From contig JAPMOS010000013.1 of assembly GCA_027972325.1 (NCBI GenBank), forward strand, positions 454,501-518,500: 64,000 nucleotides of DNA, given 5' to 3'. A program made the translations under genes and the position numbers. The notes under the pieces are model-generated. The model worked only from the letters and a program-made list of their open reading frames with translations. It was not told the DNA's origin and did not search any database. Every line of letters begins with the position of its first letter. Position 1 is the first letter of the stretch. The stretch is from Paratrimastix pyriformis (taxonomy: Eukaryota; Preaxostyla; Paratrimastigidae). Shown here piece after piece: positions 42,993-55,745 of this stretch.

Positions 42993-43908
42993 TTACTTCG
43001 CCTTAGTGGCGGCCAGGAAATCAGTGAACTCCTGGTAGGGGGTCATCTCGAAGGGAGCCTTGCGCCAGAGATCAGGGGTCAGGTAGGCGCAGGTCTAAAG
43101 AGAACAAAAATTAGGAGGATGAAGGGGAAGAAGCGATCCAACAAACCTGGGCGAGGGCGAGGTAGCAGGCAGTGACAAAGTTGCCCTGGGTCTTGGTGGA
43201 GCCACGAGTGTTGGCGAAAACGTCCTCAACACCGGCGAGCTGGAGAAGCTTCTTGGGGGTGGGGGCGGCAATGAGACCAGTGCCACGGGGAGCGGGGATG
43301 AGACGGCAAATGATGGAGCCCGACTTGCCGGTAACCTTCATGGGGACGGTGTGGGGGGCGCCCAGGCGGTTACCCCAGTAGCCACGGCGAACAGGGATAA
43401 TGTTCAGCTTGGCGTCAATGATGGCACCACGGATGGCGGTGGCAACTTCCTTGGCAACCTTGGTGCCAAGACCGACGTGGCCGGCACGATCGCCAATGAC
43501 GACGTAGGCCTTGAACTTGGTGCGCTGACCGGCAGCAGTCTGCTTCTGAACGGGCATAATCTTCATGACCTCATCCTTCAGGGTCTCGCCAGAGAGGAAC
43601 TTGTCAACAATTTGGTACTCCTTGATGGGGAGGGCGTGATAGTAGATGTCGTGGAGATCGGCAATCTTGTTGTCCTTCACGAGGCGGCCGAGCTTAGTGA
43701 CGGGAACCTGTAGAAACCCAAGCTAAGGTGAGGCTTCCTGATAAAGGTCTATACCGACCCACTCCTTCTCCTCCTCCTGACGGCCGGGCTTCTTGCCCTT
43801 CTGGTCCTTCTTGCCATGCATCGGACGGCCACGGCGCTCGCCATCACGGCGGGGACCACCAAAACCTGCACCACCACGGCGTTCGGTCGACGGAGCTGCG
43901 TCAGCCAT
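42993..43908 (-). CDS. RPS2: Cytosolic ribosomal protein uS5 (RPS2)
   Basis: Small-subunit ribosomal protein that lies near the mRNA entry channel and decoding site. Three exons, 43908-43759, 43707-43147 and 43094-42993, join exactly in phase to give 270 aa. The N-terminal Arg/Gly-rich leader is short. Conserved blocks: '[17 protein letters not shown]', '[20 protein letters not shown]' with '[11 protein letters not shown]' (S5 N-terminal fold), '[20 protein letters not shown]', '[19 protein letters not shown]', '[20 protein letters not shown]' and the tail '[20 protein letters not shown]'. Donors are GTCGGT and GTTTGT. Codon choice is visibly more restricted (C/G-ending but fewer GC extremes) than in neighbours, as expected of a highly expressed gene. 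Confidence 0.98.
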
Positions 43909-44833
43909 TTGAACGTATACGGTAAAACCGGGAAACAAGGGAATATAACCCTGGTAATGATCGATCTTCTTCGCTTTTTTTCTTGTGCTCTTCGTGAGTT
44001 TGAGGGCGACCGTGAATCCGACATTCACGATCCGAAGAGCATTCACACAGAGCTTTTGCTTTTGCTTTCGCTGACAAAACCCGAAAGACACTTGGACCAC
44101 TGCATCATCTGATACCGAACACATCAAGTGTGCGGCGCAGGGTTGAATATAAAAACAACATTCGGATGGGGGTGCTGGGTGAGTTCCCGCGGATTTCAGA
44201 AACAGCATAAGGCATCAGCTGTTCTGTTCAGCTGTTCTGTGAGCCGGATGCACGCCACGTTCAGAGGACGGCAGACCAGCATCAGCAGCACCACCAAGAC
44301 CAACACCACAGATAACCCGAGCCGAATCAACCAGTCACCGCATTGAAGTCGGTAGGCCTGGTCGGGTTGGGAATGAGGAAGAGGGGGACGAAGACGGGAG
44401 CGGAGAATTGGGCGGGGGGCAGAACCAGATGCGAGTGGGAAAAGAAAAATGACAGACGGAAGGAGGAGGAGACAGCAGCATGCGACCCGGCATCCGCGCC
44501 CGAACAGCGGTGCGAAAAGGAAAAAGAAAAGGAAAAAGAAAAGGGCGAGAGGGGGAGGAAGAAACGAGGCGAGGCAGGCATCGGGCGTGGGGGAGGGACA
44601 CACCACCACAAACACACACAACCGAACAGGAGGAGCGGAGGGGAACAGAGAGGAAGAGGAAGAGGAAGAGGCAGAGGCAGAGAGAGGGGGGAAGGGGGGG
44701 AGGGAGCACGCTAAACAAGGGCTGACAGCAGCTGCCAGCGCAGGCCCACGGCAGGCGGGGGGTGCGGGGGGCGCGCGGGTGTGTGTGGTGGATGGGTGGG
44801 TGGATGGGTGGATGGGGAGAGGAGGGAGGGTGG
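43909..44833. other. Long spacer with purine-rich tract
   Basis: 43909-44340 is balanced in composition and may hold RPS2 5' leader and promoter. 44340-44700 is strongly purine-rich on the plus strand (gga/aaag runs), probably the 3' untranslated region of the minus-strand gene at 44834. No gene supported. Confidence 0.5.
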
Positions 44834-46007
44834 TCAGGCGAGGGTGGCCCGCCTGAGGAAGGCCGGGTCCATGCGCTGGTCCCAGGGCGTGGCCGAGTGG
44901 GCCGTCGGAATCGGGGGCGGCTCCTCCTCGGGCGGCCCGGCGGCGCCCTCCTCGGCGGCCAGCTCCTCCATCATCTCGTCCCGCAGGGGCACGCTGCCCT
45001 CGCTGAGGGCCCGCGAGGGGTCCCGCCCGTAGATGCGCAGCAGCATGTAGAACCGGCTGACCGTCACCGGGTTGCCGGCCCCGTCGCTGATGGAGACGTG
45101 CACGATCCGGCTGCCGGAGAACCGGCGGAACTCGGCCAGCAGGGCCTTCTCGGGGATGTACTCCACCTGGGTGCTCGTCCCCACCACGGGTAGGGTGATC
45201 TGCGCGGGGCTCCCCGTGGGCGGACCCGTCGAGGGGTGCCGGGGCGGGAAGCGAGGCGTCACACCGGGCATGCTGCCCAACCCGCTCGCACCGCCGAAGG
45301 GCGACAAGGCCGGGTGCGTGTCGGGGGCGCCCACCAGCTCGGGGAGGGTCACCACCACGAAGAGGGCCGTGTTGGGTCGCTCGGCGGTCGAGGGGGGTGT
45401 GATGATGGTGTAGTTGACCAGTGAGACGTGGGTGATGACCTCGAAGAGGGGAGGCACGATGATATCGAACTCGTCCGAGGCAGCCTCGGGCGACTGGATC
45501 GGGAGGTCCATCGTCTCTGTACCCACGGCATGGGGAACGCGCCGGTGCGTGACGTGAGTCGAGAACGGCAAGGTGCAAGCAGGGGCAGTTCGGCCCTGGA
45601 ATTGGCTTAGGGAGCGACTGACCTTCTTCAGGGTTGCTTTGGGTGAGGTGCTTGATGTTTTCAGGCCGAAACTCGAGGCCATCCTCCTCGGAATCGCCGA
45701 CGACTGCCGCCGCCGAGTCCAGCTTTTGGCTACCTTTCTCCTTTTGGCTATGCTGGCTCTTTCTACTTGGGGCTCGGGGCTTGTCACTGGTCGTATCACT
45801 GGAGGTTTGCAATCTGGAGAAACCGGTGGAGCGGAATCGGGCCGTGGTGCCAAGTTGTTGAGTGTGTGTGGCTTCCGTTCCAGGGGGTTTGACAAGCGAT
45901 GAAGTTATGGATGGAGCGATGCTATTTCGGCGTTGGTGATCGCCCCTTGATGACGAAAGAAGGGGTGATTGTGTATATTTGCGTTTGGGGAGGGTCGTTG
46001 AATGCAT
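44834..46007 (-). CDS. Unknown protein, Ser/Lys-rich N-terminus, mixed beta-type C-terminal region
   Basis: Two exons can be joined. The ATG at 46007 opens 'MHSTTLPKRKYTQSPLLSSS', continuing through 'SRKSQHSQKEKGSQKLDSA' and 'EEDGLEFRPENIKHLTQSN', to a donor near 45640. The second exon starts near 45520 with 'MDLPIQSPEAASDEFDIIVP' and holds 'FEVITHVSLVNYTII', 'ALFVVVTLPELVGAPDT', 'ITLPVVGTSTQVEYIPEKAL', 'SRIVHVSISDGAGNPVTVSR' and 'FYMLLRIYGRDPSRAL'. It ends in an acidic tail and TGA at 44834. The second half looks like a beta-rich domain but was not matched to a family. The start is 154 bp from the divergent epimerase gene. Confidence 0.5.
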
Positions 46008-46161
46008 CTCTACCGTATTCAAGCCAAGAATTGGCGGGGTATTAAATTGCGGCAGGCGTACTACAAAGGGTAAGTTGCCTGAGATGGCAATCGCCGCAGA
46101 GAGAGTGACCTGCCTCAGAGAGAATTGGTAACTGTTCCGAGGGTGAATCTGCCAGTCTTTC

Positions 46162-48025
46162 ATGCAACAAGAGCACGTGCCTCCTCCTACCGCGGCCCCG
46201 CTGACGAAGGAAAAGGCCACCGAGTTGGCTGCCATGTTTAAGCAAGAATTGGAATCTGTTGTCCAATTCTGGATTCAGCATTCTCCGGACCGTGAGCATG
46301 GTGGCTTCTTTACCTGCCTTGAGCGCGATGGTTTGTCAGAATTGTGTTCCTCTTTAATACCTTTTTTCTTTCACAGGGTCTGTGTACGATAAGGATAAGT
46401 TTGTCTGGCTGCAGAATCGTGAGATCTGGCTGATGAGCGAGGTCTGCCTTTTTTTTTTTTTTTTTGCTCACTTGCTTTTCTCCCCCAGTTGTACAACCAT
46501 TATGAGAAGCGCCCCGTTTTTCTCGAGATGGCCACCCTTGGCGCCAACTTCATGAAGGAGCATGGCCGCGCCGAGAGCGGCGATTGGTATTTTGCTCTCA
46601 ATCAGCAGGGCCGTCCTCTTGTGGCCCCTTACAACATTTTCTCTGGTTTGTTCTGATTTCGTACCCCTCCTCAACTCATTTTCCTCTAGACTGCTTCGCA
46701 TGCATGGTCCGGCCTTGTTCGTCTTATTCCTCCTCCGGATGGTGGGATTTGGATCCGTCAAAAGGATTTTTTAACGTTCTTTTCTGCTGATTTCATCCGA
46801 TTTCAATTTCCGATGTTGTCCTTCCCCTCCCCAGGCCTTCTCGGCCTATGCCAACGCCACCCAGCAGCAGTGGGCCCGCGAGATCGCCGCCGAGGCCTAC
46901 AGCCACATCCTCGCCCGGCAGGAGAACCCCAAGGGCAAGTGGTCCAAGGGTGTCCCCGGGACCCGGTCTGCCGCTCGGCTCACCGCACCTGCGGAGGACT
47001 GACTCCCCCCGTCTCGACCGACCCCAGGCCCAGCCGGGCCCTGGCGCTGCCCATGATCCTGGTGAACCTTTGCATGGAGCTCACCAGCCACTTGACCGAG
47101 TGCCACGTCCCCGGGGACGAGCAGGTCGCCCAGCGGTTCGGCCTCTCCCCGGCCCAGACTCAGGCCAAGGTCCGCCCCCCAACGCCATCATCCCATCACC
47201 CCCATCATCATGTGGTCTCGGCTGACTTGGACAGATCGCCTCGCTGCTGGAGATGCTCTTCCGGGACTTTGTCGACCCGCAGAGCCACCTGATGCACGAG
47301 CACATCATGCAGACCCCCGAGGACCAGGACACCTACGACGGGCGCCTCGTCAACCCTGGCCACACCCTCGAGACCTGCTGGTTCACCGTCGAGGGTCTGC
47401 CGCCGCCCCGCAGACCCGGGGTCGGAAGCCGCTCACCGGGCCCTCGGTTCCTCTCCGTGCCCCTCCAGCCGCCAAGACTCTGGAGGGCCCCGAGTACGCG
47501 GCCGTCCGGTCGCGGGCCATCGAGCAAGCCTGCGAGCTGGCCCTGAACACGCTGCGCTTCGGGTGGGACTCCCAGAACGGGGGCATCTTCTACTTCATGG
47601 ACATGAAGGGCCACTCGCCCCAGCAGCTCGAGTGGGACCAGAAGCTCTGGTGGGTGCACGTCGAGGCCCTCATCGCCTGCATCGTCTGCTTCCGCGAGAC
47701 CCGCCGGCCCGTCTTCTGGGACTGGTACCAGCGCATCCACCAGTACACCTTCAGCCACTTCCCCGACCCCCGTCTGTCGGCCTCCCCCCACCCCTCGCGC
47801 CATCTTGCTGCCCGCCTCCCGCCAGCCTGTGGGCTCATGCGTTCTCCATGGGGGCCTTCGGTGGGGGGCGCGACAGAGGGCGGCGGGGAGTGGTTCGGCT
47901 ACCTGAACCGCGAGGGGCGCCCGCTGCTCTCGGCCAAGGGCGGCAAGTGGAAGGGCTGCTTCCACGTCCCGCGGGGCATGTTCCGCCTGGCCAACATCTT
48001 CTCCGACTTCGCAAAGTCCCTCTGA
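46162..48025 (+). CDS. RENBP: N-acylglucosamine 2-epimerase (renin-binding protein family)
   Basis: (alpha/alpha)6-barrel enzyme that interconverts N-acetyl-glucosamine and N-acetyl-mannosamine. The ATG at 46162 leads to '[20 protein letters not shown]' with 'CLERDG', then '[19 protein letters not shown]', '[20 protein letters not shown]', '[17 protein letters not shown]', '[18 protein letters not shown]', '[13 protein letters not shown]', '[17 protein letters not shown]', '[17 protein letters not shown]' and '[15 protein letters not shown]', ending at TGA 48023-48025. The barrel histidines in 'NPGHTLE' and 'WVHVEAL' are present. First exons are 46162-46330, 46377-46441, 46489-46645 and a 17-nt micro-exon 46690-46706; exon 5 starts at 46834. 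The intron before exon 3 has a run of about 17 T. Confidence 0.95.
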
Positions 48026-48388
48026 GCTGCCTCCGAGCGTGCGGCAGCGAATGGCGCGCCGTTGCCCCGGGGGCGATCCATGTCGCCGCATGTCCTTGCG
48101 AGCTCAACCCCTCGCGAGCTTCTCCCGGCTGCGCCTTCCATATCTCCCGCCTGCCGCATCTGAACTCCCTTTCCTGTGACCGTTGGTTGTGCGTGCGGCA
48201 AACCTTAATACGAACCGATAATCGGACCCGGGTGTGTTCTTCTGGGGGCTGCTCAGGGCCGGAGCGCTTGGGTCTTTTTGGCGTCCTCCTTCTTCTCGCT
48301 TGGCCAGAGCTTTGGGTGCGCTTGGTCAGGGCTCTTCTTTAGACTTTTCTCAAAGCCGGGTAGAACCAGACGCGCTTGGTCCTTCATC

Positions 48389-48541
48389 GGCTTGGTCTTC
48401 TCCTCAGAGCCGGATGCGCTTGGTCTTCTCCTCAGAGCCGGATGCGCTTGGTCTTCTCCTCAGAGCCGGATGCGCTTGGTCTTCTCCTCAGAGCCGGATG
48501 CGCTTGGTCTTCTCCTCAGAGCCGGATGCGCTTGGTCTTCT
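48389..48541. repeat. 28-bp tandem repeat that copies the 3' end of the XLF coding region
   Basis: Five to six copies of gcttggtcttctcctcagag + ccggatgc. Read on the minus strand each unit contains codons for 'KTKRIRL' and a stop, i.e. the last residues of the XLF protein. The first unit in transcription order supplies the real stop near 48516; the remaining copies lie in the 3' untranslated region. Confidence 0.9.
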
Positions 48542-50126
48542 TGGCGTCCTTCTTCTGGCGGAGGGCCTCCATCTGCCGCTCGAGCTCCTCCCTCCGCGCC
48601 CGCTCCTCCGGGTTCTCCACATAGACCGGCGCGGCGCTGGGGGGCTCCTGCATGGGAGGGCCGGAAGGGTGAGTTTGTGGCCTCACCGGGCGGACAGACT
48701 GCGGGCGGGGATGCGGCCGGCGCAGGAGCAGCAGGTGCCGGCGCAGGAACAGCAACGGGCGCGGGAGCGGCAGGTGCGGGGGGATTCGGCTCGCCCATCA
48801 TGAGGGCCAGGATGTCCTCGCCCGTGGCGGCCGCGTCGTTGCCTGCGGACATCATCGGCGGGCATCGGCGGTCATCGGTGGGACCGACCGACCATGGGGC
48901 GGAGCGGCGGACCTGCTGGTCGCATTGCAACGAGGCTGATGCCGTCGTCCCCCTGGATCGGCGCAAGGGATCGGAGCGGCTTCCGCCGCGCAGGGATGGT
49001 ACGCCCCCTGAGAAGAAGGACATCAGCCAAAGGGTTGGGGCTGGACCGAAGGACGGACGGGGGTGGACCCCCGGGGGGAGGAGCAGCAGGAGAACGGGGC
49101 TCAACCTGGGCATGAGAGGCCCCTGAATTCGGTGCTGGTATTGGTGGGACTGGTGGAGAGACTGGCGCCGGCGGCGGCGGAGGCGGCAGCGAAGGAAGCG
49201 GCGCTTGAGGGGCCGGGGCCGGGGCGGGTTCTGTCCGCGCGAAGAAGGATGGCGTGATGTTTGGGGCGGGCACGACGACAGACCGGGCAGAGACCGGAGA
49301 AAGAGATGATCCACGTGGGGGTCGAACCGGAAATCCAAGGCCCCGCGGAGCACCTCGCTGGTCTCCTGTTGGCCCCCCGACCAGAGCAGCAGCAGCACGG
49401 TGGGATGGCAGGTGACATCGGCCAGTTCAGACCGGCACATTCAGCATGCCTTGCTCGAAGGAGGCCTCCTCGAAGTGCTCCGTCTTGACTACGAGGATGA
49501 GGTGCTCCCCGCGGGTTGGGGCGGAGCCACACAGACATTTCAGGGGCGTCCTGACTCGCAGGCGGTACTCGTCGATCTCGAGGTCTTTGGCGATGAGGAG
49601 CCGGCCCATCTCGGCCATCTCTCGCCGGAGGACCTTGACGATGTTGTGCAGAGGGACCAGCATCTGGTCCCGCAGAAGCTCCCGAGCCCACTGAGCCTCA
49701 AGACGCGCGGCCCGAAAGACCCAACTGAGCCGGAGCAGGCCAATCTTCGACTCGAATGAGAGTTCCAACGCTCCCTGCCAATAGTTATAGGCAAAGGAGC
49801 CTCGCGAAAAGAGTCGACCTCCACCGGACGGATGTGAAACGAGACTGTGTTCATGATCTCACGAAGAGTATTGAGGAGATCGCTAGAAGAAATGCTGAGA
49901 AGAGGCGCATATTTCTAAGAAAAAACATAGATGTTGTGTCAGGCAACATATTGCAGACCTCTTTCTCGGCTTGAATATTTTCCGAGTGTGCATGCCAGAC
50001 ATCGACCATATCCGAAACGAGGAGTGAATATGATGTCGTCCGGAAGATACTCTTCACAAAGTATTGTGCCCCACCCGTTTGGTCAGTCCGGAGGGGCTGC
50101 CAAAGGATTGGGAAGAAGGCTTCCAT
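48516..50126 (-). CDS. NHEJ1: Non-homologous end-joining factor XLF/Cernunnos
   Basis: XLF aligns DNA ends with XRCC4-Ligase IV. The ATG at 50126 opens 'MEAFFPILWQPLRTDQTGGA' and 'FRTTSYSLLVSDMVDVWHAH' (family 'QGYALLVSDLQQVWHE'). Exons 50126-49959, 49914-49830 and 49800 onward are phase-checked. 'WQGALELSFESKIGLLRLSW' ends the head domain; the coiled-coil stalk is 'DQMLVPLHNIVKVLRREMAE' with 'MGRLLIAKDLEIDEYRLR', followed by 'VVKTEHFEEASFEQGML' (family 'KTEPFEENSFLEQFM'). A long Pro/Ala/Ser-rich tail and a helix 'EERARREELERQMEALRQKK' end in 'DAKKTKRIRL', in the place of the vertebrate Ku-binding basic tail. One intron is only 29 nt (49801-49829). The MSS51-like gene starts 14 bp away on the other strand. 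Confidence 0.88.
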
Positions 50127-50140
50127 CTCCGGCTTTGCGT

Positions 50141-51452
50141 ATGCCACCCACGGGTGCTCCTCTCTGTCTTCTGTCTTCTCTGGCGTCGTGCTACTTTTGT
50201 GGAAAAGCCGACGTGCCACTTTCTGGCTGTGCTGGATGCCACGTTGCCTTGTACTGTTCTAAGGCTTGTCAAGTTGCCCATTGGACACACCACAAGCCAG
50301 CATGCATCGAATTGCGCAAGTTCAGTAAAATAGTCGTTCCAGACTTCCCTCCATCGCCGGAGCCGTTTACACTGACAACATGGGATGACTACTTCCAAAA
50401 GAGAGGGTTTGCCAATCTTTCAGAAGGTCCGGATCTTGTTCAACGTCTCCTTCATCTGCGTTTCCCCTTTTCGCAGACGTCAAGACTGTCCTCACTGATG
50501 GACTATCTCGACCCTTGTCAATTATCCACACGATTCAACGCTTGGGGTTGAAGCCGACAACCAACGACCTGAACCATCCCAACTTCATCTTTGTGGTGGG
50601 CGCGAGCGCCGGGGTGGAGGAGGCCCAGGTCTCGCTTTCCGCCTCTCCATGGTCCCAACTTCCCTTCTCCTTCTCAGCTGGTGGACCAGAAGCTGGGTGC
50701 CAAGTGCTGGGCCGAGCTGGGCACCTTTTTCCCCGACTGCCACTTTGGGCTGGTCCTGGTGGGCCCCGAGATCAGCCCGGCCCGGGACTCGACCGTACAG
50801 ATGGTCTCACGGACGGTCTTCGGGACCTTCGTCCGAAACAACTTCGCGGACTTCCTCCGGACGGAGCAGCTTGTCCGGGGCCCTGACGACCGGCCCCTCC
50901 TCATCGCCGCCTTCAACCCCGGCTTCGGCTCGCTGGCCCGCCGCGGCCCGGGCGAGGATCCCTGGCTGCGCAGCGTCGAGGCGGCCCGGTACCTGGGAGT
51001 GCCCACCCTGTGCACGTTTGTCAACGATGAAGACGATCTGCGCCTCGACATGGCTTACCTCCGCGCCCAGTCCGCCCCCCCCCCCCCCTGCAGCTTCCTC
51101 CATACCCGCCTCACCCCCGCAACTCACGGTCGGGTCCCCTGTTCGCTGGCATCCTTGGTGGGCCGACAGGAACGCGCGACTGGTGGAGGGTGCCGGGGCC
51201 CCGTCGGGGCTCCCCAATCCCTTCGCCTCGCACCGGGTGCTCTACGACCCCCGCTGGGCCGCCTCCCCGCAGCGGTCCATCACCTGGGCCCGGCCCAACC
51301 ACTCGTGGGCGGTCTTCCAAGGTTCCACCGAGGCGCCAGGGCCGGGGGCAGCCACGCCATCTGCCGCCGCCACGTCCGAAGCGGAGGGACCCCAAACCCG
51401 AGCGGCCCCCGCGGAGCTCCAAGCGGCCCAGCAACGGCCCGCCGGGCAGTAA
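50141..51452 (+). CDS. MSS51-like protein with MYND zinc finger
   Basis: The N-terminal MYND finger is complete: 'CYFCGKADVPLSGCAGCHVA' and 'YCSKACQVAHWTHHKPAC' supply all Cys/His ligands. The C-terminal region matches the MSS51/ZMYND17 domain: 'HPNFIFVVGASAGVEEAQ', 'WAELGTFFPDCHFGLVLVGP', 'PLLIAAFNPGFG', 'YLGVPTLCTFVNDEDDLRLD' and 'GLPNPFASHRVLYDPRWAAS'. Exons join at 50444/50477, about 50625/50672 and 51067/about 51171; the first of these introns is 32 nt. The tail is Ala/Pro/Gln-rich, ending 51450-51452. MSS51 proteins act in mitochondrial metabolism or translation in yeast and animals, whereas other MYND proteins of this type are cytosolic or nuclear. Start ATG 50141 is chosen because it precedes the finger and avoids overlap with XLF. 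Confidence 0.85.
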
Positions 51453-51589
51453 CCGCAGAGCATGAGCACAGGGGGGCAGGAGGTCAATCCAAGAAGAAGA
51501 GGCAGAGGCCAGGGCAGGTGAATCGCCGGAACGGGTTCTTTGGCCCGGCCGCGCCCTCGGAGGGGCGGGCGGGGAGGGCGACGAGCGAC

Positions 51590-51662
51590 GGGACGTGCAG
51601 CAGTCAATCATACAACGGAACGCCAATACAACGGGCGGGACGTGCAGCAGTCAATCATACAA
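51590..51662. repeat. Pair of identical 26-bp direct repeats
   Basis: gggacgtgcagcagtcaatc + atacaa occurs at 51590-51615 and again at 51637-51662, separated by 21 bp. It lies in the spacer (51453-52168) between the MSS51-like and acid-lipase 3' ends, which otherwise contains only purine-rich and GC-rich sequence (ggaacgg repeats at about 52014-52060) and no supported gene. Confidence 0.9.
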
Positions 51663-52168
51663 AAAAAATTATCCGGGGAGGGCGAAGGGAGGGGGAATGG
51701 AAGGCTCCGGAGGGGGTGAGAGTGGGAAGCGGATCGGCACCCGCCTGGTTGCGCGCACCTCATGTGGGCCAGGCGGGGGCCGCTCCCCTCCGGGAATCGC
51801 ATAAAACGGTCGAGGCGAAGACAAGAGGGGCACGGATGGGGGTGGGATGGAGGGCAAGAGCAGAACAAACGAGGAGTCCAGGCGGCGCGCACCCCGCAGG
51901 ACCCAGACAGACGAGGGGACGGGAGGAGCCAACGAGAAACACTCCACGGCCAGGCCAGCCAACCGAACAGACAAACCACAGCCGGCGCGCAATCACGCGC
52001 ACCCGCAGAAAGGAACGGAACGGAAAGGAACGGAAAGGAAAGGAGAGGAAAGGAAAGACGAAACGAGGCGGCCCTGCCCCCATCCAGGCCGGCCGCGATT
52101 GCAATCCGGCCGGCCTGGGCCCGAGGGGCGCCAGAGCCATGTACAGGAGAAACAGAACCCGCGCGGGT

Positions 52169-54422
<2,254 letters not shown>

Positions 54423-55359
54423 CCAGAATAGTGAGCGTTCCCCAGGCCTGACTCGACATCAACGGGCCACGGCGTACCATCGGAGAGCACCGATTCTTTT
54501 GAAACCATCCGCCAACTTGCCTCGGCGAGGATATGCCAACCTGTGAGCGAGGCAGCCCCCAAATGAAGGGGTGGGGAGTTCTGGACCATTCACATTTCCG
54601 AGCCAATCCTTTGGTTTCACACACGGAAAGACATCCCAAAAAGACAAATCTGTATTGGTCTCTTACTGTGAATCGATGGTCGCCTGACAACCCAGCCGCG
54701 CACGAATGGCGACCTGCCATTGCAATCGGCAAACCTTGGTGGATGTGGAACCTGCAAGAAGGTTGAAAAAATTGAGCAACAATAGAAGCTGTGATAGGTC
54801 TATTTTGCCGATTCTTTGCCGAGGGCAGGCTGGGGAATACAAAGTTCAACGCGGGAGCACACATCGTTTGCGCCGTCTGGTGAAATGGAGCTGCGGTCGG
54901 TTGGGCTTCGGAGGCGCTTGCTGCGCAGCAGGCGCAGCACCGTCAGCAGCTGAGGGGTGTCCCACAACACCAGTTCGGCAGGCTGCAGAGAGAGAGAGAT
55001 AGCGTGTTCAACCTCAACGGCACGCAGACTAAGTTGAAATTCAAACTCAAATTATTACATTCAAGTCTGTCACTCTCCTGAGTCCTCGCATGCCACACGC
55101 GTCCACTAAGCGTGCGAATCGCAGATCCGCATTGACTCCCTCGAATTCTGTGGGAGCGCTCGGTGGAGATAGTCAATGGTCACTGACTTCCTGGTTCTTC
55201 GTCGTGCTCTTTGCGGGTCTCGTTTGTTCTCGCCTCCGTCACTCCTGATCGACGGCAATAGGACTTCGTTGCTCCGATCGCTTCGACCGGGCAAGATGGA
55301 GCTGGTGATGGTGTCGTCGGGGTGGTGCGTCGTGTGCGCGATCCGTCCGCCGCTCTCTA
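54423..55359. other. Unresolved region upstream of acid lipase
   Basis: Base composition is less GC-rich than the genes. A plus-strand frame from the ATG near 54533 to the TGA near 54766 (77 aa, Trp/Pro/His-rich) and an overlapping minus-strand frame are both open; neither shows a domain or a clear splice partner. No RNA gene was recognised. Confidence 0.35.
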
Positions 55360-55745
55360 GGCGGCGCGACCTGGGGGGGCTCGGCTCCCCGCTCTCGCCG
55401 GTCTGCCGTCGGTCTTCCGCCTGCCGCCGCTCATGGTTGCCGCGCACCTCATGCCGAACAGGGCGAGCATGCTCTCCACCAGCTGCGTCCCGATGCGCCG
55501 GCAGAGGCTTTGCACATCCAGCTTGGCCTTGCCCCTCGACTCCAGGCGCTTTTTCCTGGCCTCCGCATTCTCCGGCGGCCGTGGCTCTCTGCCCTTCCTC
55601 TGCGGCGCTCCCAGCGGGCTCAGTGACAGCTCGAGGAGCTCCTGGTACGTCAGGCGCGGCACAATGCCTGTGCTCCCGAAGAGGAGGATGCGGTACCGGC
55701 ACGCTCGCCCGCTCCTGGCGATGGCCTCACAGAGGAAACAGTCTC
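55360..55745 (-). CDS. Possible exon of an unknown gene
   Basis: One frame is open from the stop upstream of 55745 to about 55357 and reads 'RDCFLCEAIARSGRACRYRI', 'GIVPRLTYQELLELSLSPLG', 'RKKRLESRGKAKLDVQSLCR' and 'GTQLVESMLALFGMRCAATM'. The helix-like, mixed-charge composition makes it a candidate coding exon rather than chance, but there is no recognisable family, no supported start and no phased partner exon. Low confidence. Confidence 0.25.

Noticed and set aside
55360-55745. Mobile-element protein remnant
   Set aside because: No reverse transcriptase, transposase or integrase motif and no terminal repeats were found; kept only as a possible exon.
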